Positions 26,708 to 41,151 of a DNA stretch of 64,000 nt are shown piece by piece. This DNA is from Microplitis mediator (taxonomy: Eukaryota; Arthropoda; Insecta; Hymenoptera; Braconidae), in the NCBI RefSeq assembly GCF_029852145.1, contig NC_079970.1, forward strand, positions 5,828,001 to 5,892,000, written 5' to 3'. Positions within the stretch are counted from its first letter, which is position 1. Each line of letters starts with the position of its first letter. Made by a program: the position numbers and the translations under genes. Under the pieces are notes generated by a model. It was not told the origin of the DNA. It searched no databases and was given only the letters and a program-made list of their open reading frames with translations.

Positions 26708-27772
26708 GATATTTTTACATAATCTGATAAAAAAAATATAAAATAATGAGTAATAAATTATAAAAATTACATAGTAATTGTAGAGGAAGAAAAAAACAAA
26801 GAGAACTTAATTACTCGATTCAAAGAATTAATGATTATTATAAATACGTACAACGTTCTTTGGTATGTCAATAATAATAATGAAATAATATGCATGGATG
26901 CCCGGAGCATCTTAATTATACATCTATCGATTGATAAGATACGCACATTAATAAATTAACGAGTAAAAGCAACAAGTTGGTACGACTAGTTGAGCTGTAA
27001 GAAAAATAATCGAGATAAAAATGGTTATTTTTTTAGTTCGAGTATTTATAATCATGAAAAGCTATACTCATTTAATATGACACTGATTATCATCCTGTAG
27101 CACGAGGTATAGGATGGAATTAATAATTGCGCACGAGATAACATAAATCACGACTCGAGATGTAATGCCTTTATAATAATTATTAACAAAAAATATAATA
27201 AATGGCAATAATAGTGATGCTTTTGAAAATGTTGGATGAGGATAAGGATGAGGAAGAAGGAAAATAAGAATAAGGAGGAGAGAAAGAGGTGAGGAGATCA
27301 ACGAGACTGAGGAAAGCTTATTGAAGAAACTGTGACGAATTGCTGGCAAGTGGCGAGCCCACGTCAATATCTATACAGTTCAGTTCGCTAGACTGGGTGT
27401 CATTAATTAGAGTAACGAGTTTCTTCACAGAAAAATAGTTGCATTGATCGTTTGAGAGTAAACGGGGGCGGGTGTCGCTAAGAGTGATCGGGCGATTTGT
27501 CAAGTGACGTATGCACACGCACACAGTTTGAGATTTGTCTATCTAATAAACTATTGGGTTTCTCCCCAGGATATTTCTCGTTACAATTCAACTTAATTTA
27601 ACTTCCCACACTGTACTTTGTGCAGCATTTATCCTTCCATGACATTAGTCATCAGGAAGTACAGCAACAGCAACATCAACAGCAGAAAAACATAAAAGTC
27701 TGCATTGAAAACGTACATTGCCGTAGGAAATGAGAGCGTTACTAAGTGTATCATGTATATAGATGGAGATCC

Positions 27773-27797
27773 AGATGTAGATGTAGATGTAGATGTG
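27773..27797. repeat. (GATGTA)n hexanucleotide repeat
   Basis: About four GATGTA units, followed by gaggct repeats to about 27813. It is a simple repeat in non-coding DNA. Confidence 0.7.
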
Positions 27798-30700
27798 GCT
27801 GAGGCTGAGGATGTGTATGTATAATACTCTTATCCCTTTGTAAAGATATAGACTGCGAGGAGATGATCAATGCCCATGATCACGCACACATGTTAACAGC
27901 AATTAAGCTTATATACTAATCGCCCGTGTTAAGAAATACGTATGGGTAGATGTTGTGTACATGGGTATCCGAGAAAAGTGAGTGAGATGATCCCAAGAGG
28001 CTGCACGAGGGCGTGAGAAGTGCCTTAGCCCTGTGACCTTCGCTGCCCAGGTATATCTCTTCCACTCGTCTTTCTCTTCTCAACTTATCATCCTATACCT
28101 TCGTCTACTATGTACGCCTCTCGTCTATTTCTACAAGTCTCTCTTATTCATTCCATTCTTTTAGTTTATAATAATCATCGTGTGCAGTCTCTCACCGCTC
28201 TACTCACGGATCGAAGGTCACATCCAGTTTAATTTTGACAGGCCCGCTGTCAACTCAATCCTTCACCTAGATTACCTGATACCGTGAACTCAGACAACGA
28301 CCCACCGGCTTGTGGGAATCTCTGCATGCTCTTAGCCGCCAGAGTTATCGGATATTGATTGTTGAACAAAAAACCGTCTATTTAAGTTGTCATAATCATC
28401 CCTGTAAATATCCACGTTCACTTTAAGTATCATTGACTACCTCATGGTCACTTTGGGTTCAACGCTCTTTACAATTTAGTTTTATTTTAGATTTTGTTTC
28501 TTTTCTCTTCTTTTTAATTTCTAGTGTACAAAGTAATCCTAGGTTTCAAGCTCAATAGCTGAGATCCAACGCATTGAGGCTTAGCTGTGCTTGCATAATA
28601 TTAGACCTTATGCAACCTGCCCTTCCCACACTTATCACTGCCTCGCCCCTCTCTGGCTCGTGCTCGAGCATGTTCACTCACAATCTCATTCTATTCCTTC
28701 GGTAACTTGTACTGGGGATAGCTGGCTAACTATACCGTTGCTCTTCTTTCGTGTTGGGTTTGGTTTTCTCTTCTCTGGCATTGAGTATTTTAATCCTCAT
28801 CTTCAGACCGAGGCTGAGAGAGTAGAGCCCAGTGTATCAGGATAGAAAAGAATCGGTGCCCTTGGCGATGGGCCTACGGGTGGGGTGTTGTAGTAAACCT
28901 TGAAGGGGAAAAGAAATAAGTTGGAGTAGACGAAGAAGAGGAAGAGGCAGATGCGGAGGATCGAGACGAGGTAGATTGCCGGGTTCGGGGGGATTGGGAG
29001 GTTAGAGGGGAGTAAGGAAAGTCAGCGGGGGTCAGAACGAAGATGCTCCGCGGTCGTGTCGGGCGGGGCTGTCCGCTCACGACTTGAACTATCGCACGCC
29101 CCCACTAGCACCACCATCATCCACCTTCGGACCACGGTGAGTCTGCTTTCTTGCTTGTACTCAAAGCCTTTCATACTCGTCGCCACTACACTCGTTTCGT
29201 TTCTTGTCGCACTCTCCCGCGAGCAGACGCCGTCGTCTGCTTGTCTACTCACTTAGCGCCGGTTTAATTCGATAATAATAAATATATGCACTCTGCTCCA
29301 AACTATCTCCAGTCAATTGACCTCCAATCCTAGCCTCATTGTTTACTTTTTTTTTCCATTATTTGTTTGTTTTATTTTTCTATTGAAAAGCTGTGCAGCA
29401 GAATGGAACATTGAAACAGATTGTTATGTACTAGACTGTTATGTATATCGCACGTGGCCGTAGAAATTGCAGAAAGACCACGGCTGCTGCTGCTGCTGTT
29501 GTACCACCTATACCAGAGAGTGTGTTGTTTGTATCCAGTGCGTCGTAAATCGGGTGTCGTAATAAACGTATTATCGCGCACAATTGCCAGTCTCGCGGAC
29601 GATTTTCAACGGCCTCGGCTGCTTGCTAAACGAGTTGTTTGTAAACGAAACACCTGCTGCTATCCGATAATAGACTGCTACAATATAATCGAGACAAAAT
29701 AACCGTGAAAATTAGTCACACTTTGAAACTGTACTAATTTCAATTCACTATTTATATTTACGATCCAAGCGATAACTACATTTATAATTTTCACTAATCA
29801 ATCAAATAATCAATTATAAGCAGAAATAATTATCTTTTTTTGTCAGTTATCATTGGTCTGTAATTTATATAATTTAGTGTAAAAAATTTAGATGTAAATG
29901 TAAATATAAATGTTAGATCAAGGGAATGAATCGCGGAATGAGAAAAGATAAATTCATGGAGGTGAAACGGGTGTGGATGAGTTTCTCGGACTGTAAGAGA
30001 TCCATTAGGAAAGATGAAGCGGTCTAGAAGGATGTATTATCAGCGGAGGTAAAGTCAGTGGTTGGGTTCCCGTGCCCCGAGCGCTGGCGCTTGACCCAGT
30101 AGCACAGGCGGTCTGTAACTCGCAAGTGGATAACAACTGCCATGGGAGATCGCTCAGTCTCAAGCAAGAGCATATCAGGCAAGTCGATGGCCTGCTCGGG
30201 GCTCAGCTCCATTCTGTGTTGTGCCGGGTCCAGTTGATCTGCCACTCGGACCGACTCATCCACTTGTTCCTTTCGCCTCTTCCACTCTCAGTATCATTAT
30301 CCAGCTCAACTCGTGTAGGAATGCCCTCTCCGGCATCTCCCTCTCTCTGCTTCATCTCCCATTACGTCTTCTTACTCTTGTTTTTCTTCATCCTTTTCTT
30401 CATCTGCTTCTTCGTCTCCTCTGATTCCGGTCCGTTCTTTTTTAGCCGTAAGTGTGTTTGTGAGTGTGGAGTAGGCCCTCCAGCGACTCGACCGCACCTG
30501 AGCCGGTTTGCGCACCTGTGGGTGCTCGTGTCCTCTCCAGCATGAGATCAACCGAGTGATCGATTTCCGATCTTGCAATTATTCCGCTCCTCCTTAGCTT
30601 TTATCTCTCATTATAGCGCCGCAAGTTCAATAATCGCCCATCAGTGGTTATGTTTTTTTATTGTTCGCTATTTTTTAGTCACTCGAGTATCCAACAATAA

Positions 30701-32231
30701 ACCTGACAATTGTTTATTCTCAATGACTTTGCTTTCATAGAATAAAAAAAATAAACGCTTATTATTGAGAAAAAAATTTCTCAGGTTTACATAAATTGAA
30801 TTATTTATTTTACACTTTTTATCTAGTTCAAAAAGTTGTTTGTAATTATTACGGTAAACATGTTTGTGGTTATTGATTTTTAACAACAGAGATTAGACGA
30901 TAAACAAAATAAATAATTGTAGAAAATTTAAAAAAAACGGTCGCAAGAAATTTACGGTTTTGTCACGTTCTAGCAATCAGGTTAATAGTTGGCTCGCAAT
31001 TTATTAGTGTGCTCAGCACGTAGTTGAAGATAAAATTGCATAGTAACACACTGATTGATTTACGGAGCCAACACAAGTAAAAGCGACTGTTTATCATGCC
31101 CAAAAGAACTTCTTACGTCGATTACCCGCTTCTTCCAGACAGTGCGTAAAAAGATAATAAAAAATTCGGATGCACGGGCTGTTCTTGCCCATTACATAAG
31201 TCGTAAGTTTGTCCGCGTTCGTAAATTTAGCGCTTGTCATCATCCTCTGCAATCAGTAGCCAGCATAAATAAAAGACGAAACTGTGACTTTTTTTCCAAG
31301 GAGGATGAGTGGCTGAAAAAGCTGGAGGAATCAATAGGTTGAAAGTGGGTACAGTGAATGATTTACGAGCAGTTGAGGGGAAACGGCTGCGGCGACGATG
31401 ATGATGCGCTGCCGATGAGACATGGTCCTGCTTCTGCAACACGATCAGCTTAAACATGACACACATGACCGGGTGATGACCTGAGGCTCACGGGTGCACT
31501 GCTAGTTTGCATATCCACCCGTGTCCCGGTGGCGGATATACATCATGCATCCGAGTTGAGATCGTGGCGCAAGTGCAACGGTACGAGTATTACCAACTTC
31601 TTATCCTTGTTTTCTTTGTCACCCTCGCAACACTGGTCCCTCGGTGTTTGTCCTCCCCCCGATGTCTCAACACCCGCAGCACCCTCGTGTCGTTTTATCG
31701 GTCCTCTCTCTTGCATTCTGCAGCAGCCGAGCTCACGATCCGGGCGATAGCTCGAGCGAAATTTGCATCTGAGGAATCCTCGCGTGGGCCGTCGAGCAAC
31801 TTGCAGGAGGGTTTTGAACAAGGGTCTCTCTGTGACTTGAACTATGCCTGTGTGTACATAAGATGCTATGCAAACTTAAAGAGGATCTTTTTATTCTCAA
31901 TTTATTCGTTTTGTTTTTGCTGCTCTTTAGTGGAGCTTTTCCACGGTGTGTCGTCACGGCGTCGGCCTCGTGCCACGAAGCGCCATCGGCGTGCCCTCCC
32001 TTTCCGATCTATATATATTTTATCGTTATCTTAGCAAGATCCTGGTGTACCGATTCTGCTAAAGAAAGCCGATCGATTCAGCCGTATTATTATTCGAAAA
32101 CATACTTGGAATTTTACTTTGAGAATATGATGATGATCAGGTATAAATAATGTCCATGATGGATGGCGATGTTTCAATCACAATCTATACTTGTATCATT
32201 CCTTATGCTTTTTTTTACAATCCTTTCGACA

Positions 32232-32278
32232 ACGACGACGACGACGATCACGATGATGATGATGATGATGATGACGAT
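32232..32278. repeat. (ACG)n / (GAT)n trinucleotide repeat
   Basis: ACG units followed by GAT units, similar in make-up to the tract at 1594-1660. No coding evidence. Confidence 0.8.
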
Positions 32279-35200
32279 CTTGATTATGTAGTATTGGCTA
32301 AAAGTTGTTATAATACAAGCCAATAACGATGACGACAACTACAACGTCTCATGAGAAATGCTTATACGGCAACTCTAAGAGCACCGATACCACTGGATCC
32401 ACCTTATATGCCTCGCATTAACGTTAATTCATCTCGTGTTCTCATCTTATCTAGATCTCTCATCTGTCCGCCGTTTTGGATTGCGTTCGATAGTACAACT
32501 GAGCCGATACTGCGTTGTATCAACAAGCATCTGCTCCGGTCGAGTATTCCTGCCGATCGGAACGATTCAACCTCCAGTAAAACCAACAAACTGTTATATA
32601 TATTAAATAAACATAATGTTGGTGGTTTCTGATCAAAGATCCAGGGCTAGCTAAAACCAAATGCTTGTATCCTATGCCGAGTTTTGTGTTGACTTCCTGT
32701 ATTGTTGCATCTTATCGGATAGATCTCAGATATGCCCACTTCTCAGCTCACTACATTCAGATAACCGCCTGCAAGTGTGTCCCTATAACTAATAGACCAC
32801 CTTCGTGCGCGGGCACGGCGTGGTTTGAGACACCTCTCGCGCCATATCTACATACGGGCACGATCTCGCGAGGTCCCCATGCTTACGTACGTGCCTCGAC
32901 ACCACCAGAGATGCTGACGCTCGATGAAACTCTTCTCTAAGGCTAGTTATACTCAACAGACTCAGATCTTCTCTAGGTATTACCAAGGATCCAGCTCTTA
33001 TTCTGATATCTCCGGTTCCCTGGAATTTAATCTCCGGCTAAGGATCAACTGAGTTGGATGATTCGCCACTTGGTCTACTTTGCAGCCTTATTCAAATCAA
33101 CCAAACTTGCACGATTTATCGTCATGACAATGCTGAATTTGTTAGCACCAGCATTTACTAATGGTAAATATTTTAAAACTTTGATGTATAATTTTAAAAA
33201 TATTCATCATGAGCTAGCATGATGATGATGATGACGGACTGGCTGATGGACTCGTGATGGTCTATCGAATTGCTAAATTTACCTAGCATATATCCTCATG
33301 ATGTCTGTCTCGTCTTACATATGACTTTAGCTCTCATAGAGACAATATTGAAGGATTTAGTATCAGAGAGCGCGGTGGATATCGCGTTACCCGCTTGAGA
33401 TTGCACTGGTTGGCGGATGGATAATGGGAAAATCGGAGTAATGACTCGCGAATAACTTTCTATCGAGGGCGTAACGAATTTACAATTACGTCGAATAGTT
33501 ATCATTACCATAGGTCCCGAGTGATTACGGTGTGTTTCTGTTCCGTTGTGCTGTTAGGGCGCCAGGGCACTTCCCACGAGTTTATTCTATGCTTCTCTCC
33601 TTCTTTTATATTCACGTCTTCAGTTTATACATTTACATTTATACTATATATATAAACATATATATACAACGTACATGTCCGATCTGAGATGTGAGATGTG
33701 CAACGCACACGTTTTGTCAGAGTGTTACAAACCAAGAATGAGAAAGTATCCAGCCAGCATGTATATATCGGTACGTGCTAGTTGAATTGTATAGAACACA
33801 GAGCATAGAGAAAATAAAATAACTTATATATATATATATACATAAACATATATATAGCCTGCGGCAAAAGTCTTGCGAATTAGCACAAACGCCGACACAC
33901 ACAATCATTAGCTCTGGCGAAGCGAATTTATATGATTTATAACACTTGTCCGCGTAACTGAGGTGCTTCTCGTCATTATTATTGAGTGATCATTCTTAAT
34001 TAATCTATAGTCTCATTGAACAAGATACAAGTACTCAAAGTTTTATTGCATTTGCAATTATAAGATGCTATTTTTCTAATTAAGATGCGAATAAAAAAAG
34101 TGGTTAAATATAACTGAGTATTGCAATCTGATGAGATGTCTGATGTCTTCCAGTGAAAGTTTAGAAATTTTATTTAAAATAATTTGAAATCATCATTTGT
34201 CTACATGTGTGTTTGCAAGTTAATACATAAAATAAAGACGGAATTTACTATAAACTTTGAGAAATATTTATTTTTCTTTATTATGACAATCATGTGCTAT
34301 ACGGTCACTTAGCGAAATACGTAAATTGGAGTGTGATTGTAAAGAAAAATAGTCACGTGCTTCCACACCTGTCCTCGAGAAACAACATCTGAGGATTGAT
34401 GATTGATACTGCTAAACCCGTGACATAAAAGTGATAAAAGCGTGTGTTGGAGAGGCACGTTCAATGATAAATAATAATGATTAGTAATCGACAAGTTGTT
34501 GGTGTTGATGTTGTTGTTATTATTATCACGAATGAATGCCCGCGCCCAATGCAATAAAATAATGACATCGGACACATTACGACGCACACTATAATTTTAA
34601 AATGTGTTATGTTTCCTACAGCTGTAGCTTTTCATTTTTATTTTAATAATAATGATAGTGGTGAGGCGTCAATTGTCAGGAATCTTTTATTGTTACTGCG
34701 GAAGAGTGTGTTGTTTATTTTTGACTGTGAACTCTATTTATTACAAAGAGAAGTATATTTAGTGGGACGGCGTTGGCAGCCAAGGTTTTGTGCGACATCT
34801 TTCGAATGCGTGCTTTGAATACGTTTCCTGGGTCAAAACGAGTATACAAAACGAGGATCGAGATTGAAGCTAAGAGCAAAACGAGAGACCCCCTGCGATT
34901 CAGAACAATTTTCTTGTGCTCCGGATGATGATAAAATCTCAAATGCGGCCGCACTAAACGGAACGACCTGGGTCGCGCCACAACACTGAATATTACTTTT
35001 ATTTGAATTTCTCGACATTTACATCTTGAATAATCCAACCAGATAATTGTCATAAATGAATATGACACACTTAGCTATGCTCGAAAAAACATTAAATATA
35101 ATAACGTGGTAAATTTACAGCACAATAAAAAATAAAATTTTTCAGCTACAAATAGCTTAGAAAGTTGTCTAGATTATTTGCGTTCAACTTGATCACCCGA

Positions 35201-35642
35201 AAATTTTTTATTGCCGCAATAAATGAACACGTCGTGATGGAATTCTATTACTATCGATCAGCAAATTTTCCACGAGGTTTTTTTCAATGAGCCGTACAAA
35301 TCTCATCGCATCGGGAGGCTGATAAAAATGGAGAAGAAAAGAAAAAAAATGTATATAATACTTGAATAGAGTCACGCGCAACGCGTTCTCGGCGGCACGG
35401 GGGAAAACACCATTGCACAGCTTCAGCCAGCCGGTAGATCAGTCATCCGAGCGATGTATAATTCATGAATCGTCCGTGCATTATGCACGCCCGATTCCAA
35501 CTATTAATTTGCATCGACGATAACGGTGGATTATGCTGGCGCGTGTATTACGCACACCGTACACAACACACTGCGCATTATTATTGCTCCTCCACGGTAG
35601 ACGTTTTAAAAGTTAACTTTATCTTCCTGCTGCATGACCTCT

Positions 35643-35664
35643 ACACACACACACACACACACAC
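35643..35664. repeat. (AC)n dinucleotide repeat
   Basis: Eleven AC units, followed by interrupted CA-rich sequence to about 35690. Confidence 0.85.
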
Positions 35665-38600
35665 ATACACACACGCATGCACACATACCTACATATCGAT
35701 ATACAAACTTTTCATATTCTCAATATTCACGGGCTGCATTTAAAAAGACTGAACACGGTACCAAAGTGGTTTAATAAATTAAACGCTTACAATATAATTG
35801 ATTGAGCATATATATGTATGTATTTATTAAAACGTTAAAATGGAGAAAAAAATGATTGAATTATTTTTGAGTAATACGTAGTATGCAAAAAAAATAATTG
35901 TGACCGATGGAAAGTTCCGACATTTATTGAATATCCATATAGCAACATTAAATCCTCATTTGTCTCACGTCAAGTAATCTGATGTTTTGGCACGTAGCGC
36001 GATTATTACGGACCAACCAGCCAGCCAGCACAGCGCCGATTGAGGAATGAAAGGAATGATGTTATTAATGCATTCCTGGAAGCAGGTGGATTCTCATTTC
36101 CCACTGATTGCCCATAATTTGTACGTAATCGTCGTTGGAAAGGTTCGTTGGGCTTTCGATAATATCTATATACATATATTACTTATACTTTTATGTCTTT
36201 TATCATTATTATTGTTATTTATCATTATTATGACTATCATTATTTTATTGCTATTATCAGCATGTGTATTGTTATTTAGTTTAGTCAGTGAAAAATACTG
36301 ATGCTTGAATTACGAGAACCGCTTCCTGGTACACGGCGCGTTGATATTTCGGTGCTAGCTTTTGGAAGCGCATTTTTCAGCGATGAAAAAATACTGAGAA
36401 GTCTTGCGTGGACCTGATTGGCTGATCGGTGGCGTGAAGTAGTGTCGCGTTGCGCGGGCACGTTTGAATCTGGTAAAAACTAAAAAGGAAATAACAAAAA
36501 AAAGTAATTCAAAGTCGTTGGCCGAGAGACCTTGTTGCTGTTGTCTCGTCAAACTAAAAACTCGTATCTCGCAGTTTATGATCCAAATGTCGACACTTGC
36601 GACAAAAAGTAATCCGCTATTTTTCTCTCACACGTTTCGTGGTACGGGCATATTGTGTATGACTGAAACGGATTATCAAGGAGCGGTCTTGGTCTCTTGA
36701 GTACCCAGAGCTTTGTTTATAGTCTCTGGATAAGCAAGAAGACTCTTTTCTTCGAGAATGGTAAACTCTAATAGCAACTTGTTCTTTTTTATAATCGCGA
36801 TGAATTTTATTTTTCCCTACTTTTTAAATCCCGCCGGCCGACAGCTATCACTTTTCATCATGCCCAGAATCCCAAGTGTTTTTGCGTCTTTAAAAGCTTC
36901 TGCTTGTACAAATTTTTCATGTTACACATGCATATACATATACGTATATTTGAGTGTGTGTCTAAAGATGAAGAAAAAGCATTAAACCGATAAGTGGAGA
37001 TTTGCTGAAGTGAGCAAATAGAATAAAGTTATAATAGCGTAAGAAAATAAGTAAGATAACATATGAAAACAGCCAGGCCGTTGATGAGGATCTAGGATTT
37101 AGTAAAAATATATAATGTAAGCCTTTACTGTATAACTGACGAGTAGTTTACTTGTTACTACTGGTAGTGGTTATGGTTTTCTCATGTCTGTTTGTTTAGG
37201 AATCTTAGCTACTCGAATGCTTACCTGTTACCGCGGCCATTTATTCTTATACACACTTGTGTGTATGTTTAACCAGTAAAGTCGAGTAGTTTGCGTAAGG
37301 GCTGACTCCCAGTAGAGAGGAGTTCGCTGTCTATAGCTGGGTATAGGCATTTCTCGACGGCCTGCTCGCGTGTCTAGTCACAATCGTGCCCTAGACGTGT
37401 GATTTGCATCCGAAGATTCGCACTCATGTTAGTAGAGGCTGCAGCAGAACCAGAACCAGCACCAGTACCGGTACCAGCATCATCACCATCACCAGTAGAC
37501 CGATCTGTTCTCAGTGTTACTTTCCACACAACTCTTTATATATTCGTGTATGCTGGCGAGTATCAAACGACCAACCGGTTGATCAGCGAGGGTGGGAATC
37601 TTACTAGCTATCGAGGATATCGTTGAAAATCCCACGAGTCGTTGAATCTTGCAAACGAGATTAGCTCGTCCTTTCCAAGTTTAACCCTCGGGATATCTAA
37701 CAGCCAGGTGCTCTCTATAAGGGAAATAATTCAATGCTTCGGGTTTATCTATTCTAACAAGTAGTTCGTGAAGGTGGTCATCGTTTTACTGATCGTTATC
37801 CGGCTTTAGAGTTCTCAACTTTGATAAAACTTATTCTTTAAATAAATCTTAATTATTTTTACTTAAACTCTAGACACTGATTTATCAGCCTGCGTATTTA
37901 AAAAATACACTTTCGAGAGATTAAATAAATAATAATAATAATGATGGCGATAAAAATTTGAGCACGTAAGTTAGAAAAAATGATCTCGGTGTCTTCTCTC
38001 ATTTAAATATTAATGAAACTAAAAATATATAAATATTTATAGAGGATGAAATGTTTGTGTATCTTTAAATAATGACGATTGGCGCCAAGTCGACAGGAGC
38101 AACCGGTTGTTTGCTTGGATCCTCTTGTGTGCTTAGACGTTACGGTGACCTTAATATCCATTTGATTAATCGGTCGCGTATGTATGTAAAAATATACCGT
38201 AGATATCATTTTATTTTAATTATTTTTTTGCTCACAATGTTCGCCTCGACGTGTGAAAGACCCTGGCTCCTTGGTTACCGTTAGACATTACTTAAACGAT
38301 AAAAATGGTTTCTCAACAAGCCAAAGAACTCGATTCTGGGTTTATAACAACAACAGCAAACCGAGAGCGCCTAACATACATTTTGGATCTTACAAGTTAA
38401 GTAAACCCAACCAAGGAAACTTAAGTTAAGTGAAAAAGTGTATACATATATAAGCATCGTGAGTTGATCATAGAATGTTTTTTTATTTCGAGTGGTATTT
38501 ATCTGGTGAGGATCTAGATATACTTGTGCTCGGGGCATGTACATCCGCCGCACGAGCCAAGAGCCAAGTAAGAGCCTCACGGCATGTATCCCGTCATAAA

Positions 38601-40069
38601 TATTCCAGTGTGAATGCATGTTAATGAGCCGGGTGTATGCCGACGCGAAAGCCGCCAGTTCCACAAACACTATTATACTTACCACACCACACCACACACT
38701 GGGTTTTATGATTAGACGCGACGAGGAAGCAAGATTAACCGCGTAACCTTCCTCTATCCTTACATTACCAACTATACTCTATACTCGTTTATTCCCACCA
38801 TCCTCCATATTATATGTACACATCGCCACATACCCAACTAGATCTACTCCCATCGCTATTAAAAGTTCCTACTTCTGGCTCATCCTCCCGTCTTTGTCTT
38901 GTCTCCTCTCATTACCATTCGCTCTACAGTTATATCCAACTCTCATCCGCGGCCGACATAAACACGTACGACGTCTACCCACAGCGCGGATATAAATCCA
39001 CTTTTTCGGCGAGCTCGTTACTCCATCCACTTAACTCGCGCTCCTAATCCCTCTTCTAATAACATTGTACTCATATCATACCTACATTTAACTTTTAACT
39101 TAAGTATATATTCCGAGTTACATTCCTATCCCAAGTTTAATGCCGCTCGAACTCGATCCCAGGGTCTCGTGTGCTATCACTCAGGTGCAATGTCTTGAAA
39201 ACACCATCAACTCTCATAAATCTTTCAAAAAAAAAAATGTATTTCATTCACTCAATCATTATCCCGCTGATAATTACATTGTACTATTCAAATAATTATT
39301 TACTAGACAAAAAAACATAAATTTTCTTCACAGTAAAAAGACGAAATTTTTTTTTATAATAATGAATTGGTTGCGCGAAATCACAAAGCTACAGATAGTC
39401 CGTTTGTCCTCGCATTCGCTATGGTGATTCTCAAACGTATTACGCTTTTGCTTGGCTTCTGCTTCATGCTCAGTTACATGTACAGTAGATGCAGTACACA
39501 TTATACACAATACTCACATTCACAAGCGTTAATTATCTCGCGGCAGAGCCCCTTCTGATCTGTGCTCATACTCAGTACTTTTATTTATCATGGATTTTAT
39601 TCTGATGGCATTAGAATTACCGTATCGCGTATCGCTGCAAGTATTATTATAGAGGTAAAAAGAAACCGCGCCTCGCCTAGTACAGAACACCAACAGCAGC
39701 AGCAGTCAGCAAAACATGTGCGCCATAACATACAATCGATTTGTGTTGTGCATTAGCATACTCAATAATTAAGCGGTGTCATAAATCAAGCGGTAGCGAC
39801 AATCCTCACTTTCTTGTGCAAATAAAACCGATGCTTTATGATTTATTTCTCAGAAATAAATAATTAATCTCAGTACAAACTTATATGGAAACAAAAGATT
39901 CGCGTCATAAAACATTTGCTTTTTTTTTACTACACCTATCGCCTACTTTTTTAATTATCATTATTTAATACTAGACAAAGAGTTTTGCATAAAGCGTGCG
40001 GTAGGATTATGAAGCATTAATGATAATTACTAAGACAAAGTCTTAATCTTGAAGTTGATTTCATGACAG

Positions 40070-40090
40070 CATCATCATCATCATCATCAT
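40070..40090. repeat. (CAT)n trinucleotide repeat
   Basis: Seven CAT units in AT-rich non-coding DNA. Confidence 0.85.
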
Positions 40091-40660
40091 AATCTGAAAA
40101 TAGTCGTGCTATAACGCAGACTCTCACCGACATATTAGATGGAAGCTTGCGATGAGTATTTACTTGCATGAAAGCGAACTAAATTGTCAGTAGACACAAT
40201 TCAACCGTGTGGATATATAATGACAGCTCTGTAGAGCTACTGCCTTGTAATTATAATTTTATTTCTATTACGCGTTCTGCTGGCGTTCGCTACAAGACAC
40301 GCGATTTGTTTCTTTGACATCACACTTAACTCTGATTGTAAATTTCACTTTTATTTAACTTTACGTATCATCAATAATATGCATTTAAATTTAATATATT
40401 TATTAATACTAAATATTAAATCATTAAGGAGTGTGACTTGCACAAGAAAGTGGCCTTTGCATGTCGATGATTTATCTATTAAATTGCACGTATTGATGTT
40501 ATTAATTGCAACCACCGTAATTCGAGCACCGTCTATTTAATTGATAAAATTTTTATATTTCATATGTGTACCTAGTCATATATTTTATACCGCTCAACGC
40601 TTGACTAATTTCTCTTTTGATATCACTCGGGGATAATATTTAATTTTATATGAAACAATT

Positions 40661-41151
40661 CCCGAGAAAGTTGAAAACGTAAATTCAACCTTTGAAGACG
40701 TAAATAGTCGTATTTTAGACGTAGTTGACGTCCGAAAACGTAAATAAGACTTGCGTAATCGTAAATCGTAGATACAACCTTTCAAGACTGACAATAAAAC
40801 AATTAAACTATATCGAAAACATTTTGTCTACAAGCTTCTAGGTAGTCTGTAAGACCCAAAAAAGCTCAAGAAACTGGGCATCCGTAGAGTTATCTCTTGC
40901 CAGGCCTAAGATATTTTTCTACAGCTGCTAAGAATTTTTATTTCTTGTCTTCTAGCTGCTAGACATGTCTTTTGGCAATTAAATGTTTCCGATATAGTTT
41001 AATTGTTTTATTACAAGTTTTGAAAGATTGTATCTACGTCGTACGTCAACTACGTCTAAAATACGTTTTACGACTATTCACGTCTTCAAAGGTTGAATTT
41101 ACGTTTTCAACGTCTTGTACGTTCAATCTGCGATTTAAATTTCGACTCGGG
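40661..41151. mobile_element. Foldback element with long inverted arms
   Basis: Two arms of about 160 bp are near-complementary. The left arm (40661-40820) runs from cccgag through gttgaaaacgtaaattcaac to aactatatcgaaaac. The right arm (40985-41151) repeats it in reverse, from gtttccgatatagtt to gactcggg. A 164-bp spacer separates them. Because the arms are inverted, opposite strands of the two arms read the same short frame (SSKVEFTFST). No transposase is encoded. The repeated word acgtaaat also marks the element at 58112-58975, which may be a relative. Confidence 0.8.

Noticed and set aside
30024..30545. Overlapping open frames on both strands in a GC-rich patch
   Set aside because: Neither frame has a usable acceptor and donor pair. 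The plus frame ends in a Phe/Leu-rich tract from pyrimidine-rich DNA. Coding status could not be supported.
31507..32034. 175-codon plus-strand open frame
   Set aside because: Composition and content change repeatedly, no motif, and a minus-strand frame overlaps it. It looks like chance openness of GC-rich DNA.
34715..35068. 117-codon minus-strand open frame
   Set aside because: Basic and hydrophobic mix with no recognised family and no splice evidence.
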